A DNA stretch of 6,547 bases, taken from the NCBI GenBank assembly GCA_946611495.1, contig CAMODR010000072.1, forward strand, positions 1-6,547, given 5' to 3'. Positions 1-4,769 of this stretch are shown in pieces. This DNA is from an uncultured Methanobrevibacter sp. (GTDB taxonomy: Archaea; Methanobacteriota; Methanobacteria; Methanobacteriales; Methanobacteriaceae). The notes under the pieces are model-generated. The model saw only the letters and a program-made list of their open reading frames with translations, did no database searches and was not told the origin of the DNA. Positions within the stretch are counted from its first letter, which is position 1, and every line of letters starts with the position of its first letter. A program made the position numbers and the translations under genes.

Positions 1-26
1 TATTTCTTAAAATTCTTTTTACTCAT
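1..26 (-). CDS. Possible 5' end of a divergent gene running off the left edge
   Basis: On the minus strand an ATG at 26-24 opens a frame reading MSKKNFKK before the window ends. The Lys-rich start is typical of an archaeal cytoplasmic protein, and a TATA-like stretch at about 76-86 lies a sensible distance upstream on that strand. Only eight codons are visible and there is no clear Shine-Dalgarno match. The same bases could simply be the T-rich transcription end of a plus-strand gene to the left. No function can be assigned. Confidence 0.2.
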
Positions 27-56
27 TTTTGCTCTTTTTATTCTTTTATCCAAAAA

Positions 57-86
57 ACTTATTAAATAATAATGTTTATATATAAT
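57..86. promoter_or_regulatory. TATA-rich promoter region, possibly bidirectional
   Basis: Two TATA-like stretches lie here: TTATTAAATAATAA around 59-72 and TTTATATATAA around 75-85. For the plus-strand gene starting at 97, the left element puts transcription start at roughly 90-95, which would give a nearly leaderless mRNA. This fits the poor ribosome binding site, with only TTGAT at 89-93. The right element is too close to that ATG but would suit a divergent minus-strand gene. Assignments are inferred from spacing alone. Confidence 0.35.
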
Positions 87-96
87 TGTTGATATT

Positions 97-786
97 ATGG
101 GAAAGATATTAAAAATTATACTTGTTATTTTTATTGTAATTTTATTTGCAGTTTTAGGTCTTTTCATTTATTCTGAAGGTCATTCTGAAGTGATTGGTGA
201 AAATGATTTAGGATCTGTAACTAAGGTTACATATGGTCACTCTTCGAATCCTAGTGTAGAAATTGGAATCGTTTCTGGAATGCATTCAAGGGAGTTAAAT
301 CATAAGTTTGTATTGCCTCTTGTATCAAGAGTGTTTGCATTCTTCAATCCTGATGTTCGGATTGTCAATTATGTGGTTAATGTAACGGATCATCCTGAAG
401 ACTTTTATATAGGTCGTGCCAATGGTGAATCATTAGTTCATGATTATGTTGTAAAAGATGTGGCAAAGGAAGATTTGGACCTTGTAATCATTGGTCATGA
501 CCATGAGCCTACTTATGGTGAGGACTATTATGTAGCTACTCCAACTATGGATAATGCATCTGTTAAATTGGCTAGCAAAGTTACAAAAGACATTGGTTTT
601 AATTATTATAAGAGAAATGCATCTCAGCCAACACAAAGTACATCTATTGCTAATGTAGACAATCCTATTGTAGAAACTGGAACAAGAGTATTTGTTTATG
701 AAATTCCTGAAGTTGATGGAAAGGTAAATGCATTTAAACGCTCTTATGATCTTGTTACTGCTTCTTTTAATAGATTAAATGCATAA
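97..786 (+). CDS. Membrane-anchored protein resembling M14-family zinc peptidases/deacylases
   Basis: This 229-residue protein begins with a hydrophobic segment (residues about 5-25, preceded by Lys3 and Lys6) that looks like an uncleaved N-terminal anchor, placing the rest outside the membrane. The soluble part carries signatures reminiscent of the M14 carboxypeptidase / succinylglutamate desuccinylase fold. GIVSGMHSRE (57-66) supplies an HxxE zinc pair, His63 and Glu66. GRANGESLVHDYV (106-118) matches the substrate-binding Arg/Asn region. DLVIIGHDHEP (128-138) offers the third zinc ligand, His134 or His136. VYEIP (200-204) could hold the catalytic Glu202. At 229 residues it is shorter than usual M14 enzymes. 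The substrate is unknown; an extracytoplasmic anchor would allow action on cell-wall peptides (pseudomurein), but that is inference. It is apparently monocistronic, with T-rich DNA on both sides. The fold assignment is from motifs only. Confidence 0.6.
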   Translation: MGKILKIILVIFIVILFAVLGLFIYSEGHSEVIGENDLGSVTKVTYGHSSNPSVEIGIVSGMHSRELNHKFVLPLVSRVFAFFNPDVRIVNYVVNVTDHPEDFYIGRANGESLVHDYVVKDVAKEDLDLVIIGHDHEPTYGEDYYVATPTMDNASVKLASKVTKDIGFNYYKRNASQPTQSTSIANVDNPIVETGTRVFVYEIPEVDGKVNAFKRSYDLVTASFNRLNA

Positions 787-788
787 TT

Positions 789-900
789 TATCTTTTTTTT
801 ATTTTTCACTTTTTTTATTTTTTCTTTTTTTAATTATTTTTATTTGTTTTCCAATGATTTTTATTATTTTTTTATTAACTAGGCAATGATTTTTTTAATT
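789..900 (+). terminator. T-rich transcription end after the M14-like gene
   Basis: Immediately after the stop codon the plus strand is dominated by runs of five to nine T residues, the typical intrinsic termination signal of Archaea, with no stable GC stem. The direct repeat CAATGATTTTT at 852-862 and 884-894 lies within it. No ORF is supported here. Confidence 0.55.
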
Positions 901-920
901 TAAAAAAATATGAATAAACC

Positions 921-953
921 AATTATTTTATTAAAAATAATTAGATATATAAA
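921..953 (+). promoter_or_regulatory. Likely carS promoter with adjacent dyad
   Basis: TATATAAA at 946-953 is a good archaeal TATA box, with A-rich bases upstream that could serve as a BRE. Directly upstream is a perfect 9-bp inverted repeat, AATTATTTT (921-929) and AAAATAATT (934-942), with a 4-nt spacer. It is well placed for a regulator touching the BRE, but in such AT-rich DNA it may be chance. Predicted transcription start is about 975, giving a leader of roughly 80 nt before the chosen carS start. Confidence 0.45.
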
Positions 954-1042
954 CAATTAAATATAAATTTTAATTTAGTATAGATTTATATTGGCTATGT
1001 CAATTATTATTTTAAATAATTTTTATATTATAATTAATTTAT

Positions 1043-1047
1043 TGAGG
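1043..1047 (+). promoter_or_regulatory. Ribosome binding site deciding the carS start
   Basis: TGAGG lies 6 nt before the ATG at 1054 and 3 nt before an ATG at 1051. Possible starts further upstream (TTG at 991, ATG at 997) have no such site and would add about 20 residues rich in Ile/Asn/Tyr that look like translated leader. Confidence 0.55.
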
Positions 1048-1053
1048 CAAATG

Positions 1054-1629
1054 ATGGAATCAGAGATTGTAAATTTATTGATTTCCCTTTTAGGTGCAGT
1101 TTATTTCATGTTGCCTGCTTATGTGGCTAATTTAAGTGGGCTTGCATTTGGAGGAGGAACTCCAATAGATGGTGGAAAGGATTTCCATGATGGCAGTAGA
1201 CTCATTGGAAATGGTGTAACTTGGAGAGGATTTAAGAATGGAACTATTCTTGGTACTCTTGTTGGTGGTCTTTTAGGCCTTATTGGAATGTTCTGTGGTG
1301 ATTTAAGCGCATTAACTGGAGGAATCATTAATCTTCATGTATATGGAAGTATTTTTGCAGGATTAATACTTGGTTTCCTAATGGCATTCGGAGCATTATT
1401 CGGTGATGCTGTTGGAAGTTTCCTAAAAAGAAGGCTGGGTCTTCAAAGTGGGGAGCCTGCTCCTATAATGGATCAATTAGACTTTGTTATTGGTGCACTT
1501 ATCTTAAGCATTTTAGTTGTTAGGATAAGCTGGAATCTATTCATTATGGTTTGTTTAATCAGTATCATTCTTCATGTGGCTTCTAATTCCATTGCATATT
1601 TGCTTGGAATTAAGGATGTTTGGTATTAA
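1054..1629 (+). CDS. carS: CDP-archaeol synthase (CTP:2,3-di-O-geranylgeranylglyceryl phosphate cytidylyltransferase)
   Basis: CarS transfers CMP from CTP to digeranylgeranylglyceryl phosphate, giving the CDP-activated lipid from which archaeal polar head groups are made. It is an integral membrane enzyme related to bacterial CdsA. From the start at 1054 the protein has 191 residues, close to the family size. Visible signatures are LPAYVANLSG near the N-terminus (20-29), FGGGTPIDGGKDF (32-44), the GNGVTWRG motif (52-59), and the CdsA-like C-terminal block with GDAVGSFLKRR (117-127) followed by PIMDQLDF (137-144), whose acidic residues are expected to bind metal. Hydrophobic segments cover about 5-25, 63-80, 98-116, 145-157 and 160-184. 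The frame is open back to a TTG at 991; ATG at 1051 is a close alternative. It is probably transcribed alone, and a 46-bp stem-loop repeat begins 2 nt after the stop. Confidence 0.92.
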   Translation: MESEIVNLLISLLGAVYFMLPAYVANLSGLAFGGGTPIDGGKDFHDGSRLIGNGVTWRGFKNGTILGTLVGGLLGLIGMFCGDLSALTGGIINLHVYGSIFAGLILGFLMAFGALFGDAVGSFLKRRLGLQSGEPAPIMDQLDFVIGALILSILVVRISWNLFIMVCLISIILHVASNSIAYLLGIKDVWY

Positions 1630-1631
1630 TC

Positions 1632-1677
1632 TCAAGCTTTTTTGGCCTGCGGCCAAAAAACCTTGACCAAAATTTTT
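1632..1677 (+). repeat. 46-bp stem-loop repeat, copy 1, after carS
   Basis: This sequence is identical over 46 bp to 4242-4287. It folds as TCAAG (1632-1636) with CTTGA (1662-1666), then a C-C mismatch, then a perfect 10-bp arm TTTTTTGGCC (1638-1647) with GGCCAAAAAA (1651-1660), closed by a TGC loop. The tail CCAAAA plus a T run follows, so on the plus strand it resembles a stem-loop terminator. The GC-rich core stands out in AT-rich surroundings. It starts 2 nt after the carS stop codon. Its function is not established by sequence alone. Confidence 0.9.
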
Positions 1678-1830
1678 TTACTATTTTTTCTAAAACATCC
1701 CTTTACATATAGCTATTTTTTAAAAAGAGCATTTGATTTATCTATTTTTTAAAATGAGTCTTATTTTTATACATTTTTTTTAAAAAGAGCATTTATTTTT
1801 TTATTTTTAAAAAAAGAGTTTTATAATCTT
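1673..1830. terminator. Bidirectional T/A-rich termination region with 30-bp periodicity
   Basis: This stretch lies between the convergent genes carS and the 1857-2204 gene. The plus strand has many T runs, and each is followed by an A run that reads as T on the minus strand, so transcription could stop in both directions. From 1711 the pattern T-run, A-run, GAG, then ATTT or a variant recurs about every 30 bp: four imperfect units near 1711, 1741, 1771 and 1801. The first and third units share TTTTTTAAAAAGAGCATTT. Confidence 0.5.
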
Positions 1831-1856
1831 AAATTGGTTAATTTAATCTTTAATTA

Positions 1857-2204
1857 TTATTCATTTTCTTCATCAAACTCTTCATCATCTTCATACTCGA
1901 TAATGTCATCATCACCAAAGATATCTACCAATGGTTTTTGCTCATCTGTTTTTATGATTGGAGTCTCTTCTCTTTTTTTGCCTTTATCGTCTCGTTTTTT
2001 AAATCTCCAATGGTATTCTTTTAGTTCTTTCTCGCCTACTCCATATTTATGGGCAACATAACGAATTCCATGTTCTTCTACTTCTTTTTTAACGTCTTCA
2101 GGGTCATTGAACTCAATTGGCTCAATGCTTTCGTAATATTCAAGAACAGTTAAGATTTTATTGTTTGGTATATTGTTTGATTTGATCCAATCGCTTAGCT
2201 TCAT
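1857..2204 (-). CDS. Small hypothetical protein with possible helix-turn-helix and acidic tail
   Basis: I do not recognise the family of this 115-residue protein. Three parts are visible: a N-terminal portion (1-45) with predicted helices around LSDWIKSNNI and DPEDVKKEVEEHG; a segment IRYVAHKYGVGEKELKEYHW (47-66) that looks like a helix-turn-helix, with GVG at the turn, followed by basic residues 67-78 (FKKRDDKGKKR); and an acidic tail (about 94-115) rich in Asp and Glu. This layout would suit a small nucleic-acid-associated or regulatory protein, but that is inference. The ATG at 2204 is preceded by GGGAT with a 4-nt spacer, supporting this start. It converges on carS and is transcribed divergently from tes, from a 5' region containing two dyads. 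Codon pattern and composition look like a real gene rather than a shadow. Confidence 0.7.
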   Translation of the reverse strand: MKLSDWIKSNNIPNNKILTVLEYYESIEPIEFNDPEDVKKEVEEHGIRYVAHKYGVGEKELKEYHWRFKKRDDKGKKREETPIIKTDEQKPLVDIFGDDDIIEYEDDEEFDEENE

Positions 2205-2229
2205 ACTTATCCCAATTTAAGATTTTTAA

Positions 2230-2289
2230 AATAATTTCTATTTTAAGAAATGATTATTTAATTTCTCTTTAAGTGAGCACAAAGAGAAA
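2230..2289 (-). promoter_or_regulatory. Two dyads upstream of the acidic HTH-like gene
   Basis: TTTCTCTTT (2262-2270) and AAAGAGAAA (2281-2289) form a perfect 9-bp inverted repeat around a 10-nt spacer. A second dyad, ATTTCT (2234-2239) with AGAAAT (2246-2251), extends by AAT/ATT after one mismatch. The left arms share AATTTCT. They lie about 25-85 nt upstream of the minus-strand start, in the predicted leader or start-site region, and could be operator sites or RNA hairpins. Confidence 0.35.
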
Positions 2290-2309
2290 AATTGATAATA
2301 TTTCATGAT

Positions 2310-2323
2310 TATTTATATTTTAT
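2310..2323 (-). promoter_or_regulatory. Candidate TATA box for the 1857-2204 gene
   Basis: Read on the minus strand this is an A/T-only block containing AAATATAAATA, similar to archaeal TATA boxes. Transcription would begin near 2285-2290, overlapping the outer dyad and giving a leader of about 85 nt. Other AT-rich matches nearby make the assignment tentative. Confidence 0.3.
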
Positions 2324-2369
2324 CTGTTTTTTATATATTTCTATAATTTCTTTTGGTTTTTTGATTAAA

Positions 2370-2519
2370 TTAGCGTTCTATTTTATTCATTATTCCGATA
2401 TTTTTTAACTTTTGTTTTATAATACAATTGATATGGTTTATTTCAGACATATCTTTATATTTTAGGTTTTCTTTAGTTTTCTCTATATCTTTTCTATAAT
2501 CTGCCTCATATCCTATGAT
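2370..2519 (-). pseudogene. Possible gene relic, 49 codons without a good start
   Basis: On the minus strand a frame is open from 2519 to a TAA at 2372-2370. It encodes a charged peptide containing YEADYRKDIEKTKENLKYK and ending in LKNIGIMNKIER. G falls at the first codon position 11 times, against 5 times each at positions two and three, which is coding-like. The frame begins right after an in-frame stop and its only ATG is midway, leaving 26 residues. It may be the decayed 3' end of a lost gene or chance in A-rich DNA. No family is recognised. Confidence 0.25.
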
Positions 2520-2580
2520 TTATACCATTAATTTAAATAGGATAAAAAGTAATAATTATATTAGTATATTTTATATTAAC

Positions 2581-2632
2581 TATAAATATAATGAAAAATA
2601 TATAATAAATGATTATTATTACAATTGTAATA
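2581..2632 (+). promoter_or_regulatory. tes promoter with a 16-bp palindrome at the predicted start site
   Basis: Candidate TATA boxes are TATAAATATA (2581-2590) and TATATAAT (2599-2606), the latter preceded by an A run that could act as BRE. The perfect palindrome TATTACAATTGTAATA occupies 2617-2632, which is where a TATA at 2599 would place the transcription start. A dimeric repressor bound there would block initiation; no regulator is identified. Confidence 0.45.
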
Positions 2633-2668
2633 TTTTTTCAAGCTTATATTTTTAATTTAAGTTATTAT

Positions 2669-2708
2669 TAGTGTTTTAAATACTAGTGTTTTAATAGAAA
2701 TTGGTGAT
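2669..2708 (+). promoter_or_regulatory. tes leader: direct repeat and ribosome binding site
   Basis: TAGTGTTTTAA occurs at 2669-2679 and again at 2684-2694, a 15-bp period. GGTGAT at 2703-2708 is a strong match to the complement of the archaeal 16S rRNA 3' end and lies 5 nt before the ATG at 2714, fixing the tes start. Confidence 0.6.
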
Positions 2709-2713
2709 TAATT

Positions 2714-4240
2714 ATGTTTATTAAAAATACAACAAGTTTATGTCCTCACTGTCTTAAACCTTTAGAAGCAGAGGTTTACGAAGAGGATGGAAGAGTCTGG
2801 ATTAAAAAAGAATGTCCAGAACATGGAGAGTTTGTTAATACTTATTGGAGTGATGCAGAATTATATGGTAGAGTTGACCAATATGATTCCATTACTCAAG
2901 ATTTAGAAAACCCTATGGTAAATAAAGTTGCTAAATGTCCGCAAAACTGTGGTATATGTTCAGAACATGAATCTTACACTGTTTTAGGTTTAATTGATGT
3001 TACCAACAGATGCAATCTAAAATGTCCTATCTGTTTTGCAAATGCAGCAACCTCTAAAAAATTATTCGAACCAAGCCAAGACGAAATTCGTCAAATGCTT
3101 AGAAACTTAAGAAATGAAAAGCCTGTTCCAACTCCAGCTATTCAATATGCTGGTGGAGAGCCTACTGTTAGGAAAGATTTGCCTGATTTAATTAGAATGG
3201 CTAAGGAAGAAGGTTTCTCTCATACTCAAATTGCAACTAACGGTATTAGAATTGCTAAAAAAGAAGGTTATGCTAAAGAATTAAAAGAAGCAGGTTTAAA
3301 CACTGTATACTTACAATTTGATGGTGTAACTGAAGAGCCTTATCTTGTTGCAAGAAACAAAAACTTATTGGATGTTAAGAAAGAGGCTATTGAAAAATGT
3401 AGGGAAGCAGGTTTAGGTATTGTTTTAGTACCTACTGTTGTAAAAGGTGTAAATGACCAACAAGTTGGAGACATCATAAGATTTGCAATAGAAAACATCG
3501 ATATCGTTCACGGTGTAAACTTCCAGCCTGTTGCATTTGCTGGAAGAACTCCTGCAGATCAAGTTGAAGAGCAAAGAATCACAATCCCTGACTTCTTGAA
3601 ATTAGTAGATGAACAGACTGAAGGTCAAATATCTAAGGATGATTTCTATTCCGCTACTTCTGTTCAACCAGTATCCTCATTCATTGGTGCATTAAGAAAT
3701 GAAGAACCTCCAGTGACCTTAAACTGTCACCAACACTGTGGTTCAGCAACCTATATCTTTATGGATAACGATAAAATCATTCCTATTACCAGATTCATTG
3801 ATGTTGATAAATTCTTAGCATTCTTAAATAAATATACTGAAAAAATAGAAAATGGCAGTTTTGCTATTAAACCAAGAATCTTAGCAAGCGCTGCTAAAAA
3901 CCTTCCAAAGATCATTAATGATGATGAAGCGCCTTCTGGCTTAGATATGAAAAACATTTTGTTAGATATCTTTAAGACCCAATCTTATGAAGCTTTAGGT
4001 GAATTCCACGTTAACTCTTTACTTGTATCCTGTATGCACTTTATGGATCCATTTAACTTTGATACTGACAGAGTTAAAGACTGTGTTATTCACTATGCAG
4101 TTCCAGATGGAAGAGTCATTCCATTCTGTACCATGAATGCTATCTACAGACAAGGTGTAGAAGATGAATTTTCAGTTCCATTAAATCAGAAAATGACTGA
4201 ATTTAATGATAAGACTGGAGAGGAAGAAGAAGACGATTAA
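2714..4240 (+). CDS. tes: Radical SAM tetraether lipid synthase (Tes / MJ0619 family)
   Basis: Tes couples the biphytanyl tails of archaeal diether lipids by carbon-carbon bond formation to make membrane-spanning tetraethers. The 508-residue length matches the MJ0619 family. Cysteines occur in the expected order. LCPHC (9-13) plus CPEHG (34-38) form an N-terminal rubredoxin-like metal site. CPQNCGIC (75-82) follows. The radical SAM motif is CNLKCPIC (Cys100, Cys104, Cys107), with GGEP at 147-150. NCHQHCG (337-343) and Cys440, Cys457 and Cys472 lie towards the C-terminus, consistent with extra iron-sulfur clusters. The tail (502-508) is acidic. The start is fixed by GGTGAT. MJ0619 was earlier proposed to methylate a methanopterin precursor, and mptG is the next gene, so an alternative role cannot be excluded from sequence. 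It is flanked by large non-coding gaps, so probably monocistronic. A 46-bp stem-loop repeat starts 1 nt after the stop. Confidence 0.9.
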   Translation: MFIKNTTSLCPHCLKPLEAEVYEEDGRVWIKKECPEHGEFVNTYWSDAELYGRVDQYDSITQDLENPMVNKVAKCPQNCGICSEHESYTVLGLIDVTNRCNLKCPICFANAATSKKLFEPSQDEIRQMLRNLRNEKPVPTPAIQYAGGEPTVRKDLPDLIRMAKEEGFSHTQIATNGIRIAKKEGYAKELKEAGLNTVYLQFDGVTEEPYLVARNKNLLDVKKEAIEKCREAGLGIVLVPTVVKGVNDQQVGDIIRFAIENIDIVHGVNFQPVAFAGRTPADQVEEQRITIPDFLKLVDEQTEGQISKDDFYSATSVQPVSSFIGALRNEEPPVTLNCHQHCGSATYIFMDNDKIIPITRFIDVDKFLAFLNKYTEKIENGSFAIKPRILASAAKNLPKIINDDEAPSGLDMKNILLDIFKTQSYEALGEFHVNSLLVSCMHFMDPFNFDTDRVKDCVIHYAVPDGRVIPFCTMNAIYRQGVEDEFSVPLNQKMTEFNDKTGEEEEDD

Positions 4241-4241
4241 T

Positions 4242-4287
4242 TCAAGCTTTTTTGGCCTGCGGCCAAAAAACCTTGACCAAAATTTTT
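4242..4287 (+). repeat. 46-bp stem-loop repeat, copy 2, after tes
   Basis: Identical base for base to 1632-1677, in the same orientation relative to the preceding gene. The arms are TCAAG 4242-4246 with CTTGA 4272-4276, and the 10-bp arm 4248-4257 with 4261-4270, closed by a TGC loop. It starts 1 nt after the tes stop codon. Identity ends where the T run is five long here and seven long in copy 1. Upstream flanks share only ATTAA, which includes the stop codon. Confidence 0.9.
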
Positions 4288-4420
4288 ATCTCTTGTTGTA
4301 TTTTATAAACTTTTCTTCTACTTCGCTTTTTACTTTTTTTAGATTTTTATTTTCTTTACTTTTTTACTTTTTTTAGATTTTTATTTTCTTTACTTTTTTA
4401 CTTTTTTATATTCAAAATTT
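4283..4420 (+). terminator. T-rich transcription end of tes
   Basis: Repeated T runs follow the stem-loop, separated by single C or A bases or short AGA segments, consistent with archaeal intrinsic termination. The tract includes the perfect 34-bp tandem duplication described separately. Confidence 0.55.
4332..4407 (+). repeat. 34-bp tandem repeat, two perfect copies plus a partial third
   Basis: Positions 4332-4365 and 4366-4399 are identical; each begins with AC and seven Ts followed by AGA. A third copy begins at 4400 and diverges after ACTTTTTT. The low complexity suggests slippage or recent duplication, multiplying the T-tract terminator. Confidence 0.8.
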
Positions 4421-4661
4421 TTTCTTATTGTGAATAATCTTATTTTTGCTATTTAAAATTAAAATTAACCTAATTATTTATTGCCTTATTAGTAAAGAAT
4501 ATTACAATAACTATATATACTTATTTTAATAAATTATTAATGAACATTTAAAATTATTAAGCATTATTTAGTATTTGTTTAATATTATACTAATGAATTT
4601 AAGTTTTTAGGTAAATGTTTGATATAAAATTTTTAAATTTTTGAAAAATATTTCTTAAAAA
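4421..4661. other. AT-rich non-coding stretch
   Basis: No convincing ORF or RNA gene is visible here. TATATATA at 4512-4519 could be a distant promoter for mptG or for a small RNA. TTAGTAT (4568-4574) and ATACTAA (4587-4593) form a 7-bp inverted repeat. Neither is strong in this composition. Confidence 0.4.
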
Positions 4662-4724
4662 TATTTAAATAAAAATTATTTTTTTCATTTGATTAATTGA
4701 TTAACCTTGGTTGATTAACTAAGG
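4662..4724 (+). promoter_or_regulatory. mptG promoter with triple TTGATTAA motif and hairpin
   Basis: TATTTAAATA at 4662-4671 is a plausible TATA box, predicting a start near 4690-4695. TTGATTAA occurs exactly at 4689-4696, 4697-4704 and 4711-4718; the first two are head to tail. CCTTGGTT (4705-4712) and AACTAAGG (4717-4724) can pair as an 8-bp stem with one G-U and a GATT loop. These could be operator half-sites or a leader RNA structure. Confidence 0.4.
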
Positions 4725-4757
4725 AGTAATTGTTAATTTATTAAAATTTAAAGAGAT

Positions 4758-4765
4758 GGTAGTGA
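4758..4765 (+). promoter_or_regulatory. mptG ribosome binding site
   Basis: GGTAGTGA ends 4 nt before the ATG at 4770; its GTGA part is the same core used before tes and hacB, supporting this start. Confidence 0.5.
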
Positions 4766-4769
4766 AAAT

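Noticed and set aside
577..612. Calcineurin-type metallophosphoesterase reading of GHDHEP (133-138) in the 97-786 protein
   Set aside because: That motif sits at nucleotides 493-510 and resembles GHxH, but the N-terminal DxH and the GD and GNH motifs are missing, while an HxxE motif fits an M14-like arrangement better. The stretch after it also shows no phosphoesterase signature.
433..636. Minus-strand ORF of 67 codons inside the M14-like gene
   Set aside because: It is antisense to a gene with coherent motifs and a membrane anchor, and its Ile/Cys-rich translation has no recognisable domain.
991..1053. Upstream TTG (991) or ATG (997) as the carS start
   Set aside because: There is no ribosome binding site, the extra residues look like translated AT-rich leader, and TGAGG points to 1051/1054.
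1119..1328. Minus-strand ORF of 69 codons inside carS
   Set aside because: Its Pro-rich translation mirrors the Gly-rich conserved block of CarS; it is a shadow frame.
1711..1830. CRISPR-like array in the 30-bp periodic region
   Set aside because: The units are contiguous, imperfect and low in complexity, with no unique spacers and no cas genes nearby.
1834..2061. Plus-strand ORF of 75 codons over the acidic small protein
   Set aside because: The Ser-rich low-complexity translation is the antisense of the Asp/Glu-rich tail; the minus-strand frame has a ribosome binding site and better composition.
3751..3957. Minus-strand ORF of 68 codons inside tes
   Set aside because: It is antisense to a well-supported conserved enzyme and has no start signal.
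1632..4287. Composite mobile element bounded by the two 46-bp repeats
   Set aside because: The repeats are direct, no transposase or integrase lies between them, the enclosed genes are ordinary core genes, and no target-site duplication is visible.
4421..4661. Hidden small gene or tRNA in the tes-mptG gap
   Set aside because: Frames are short and closed by frequent stops, and no cloverleaf-type GC-rich segments are present.
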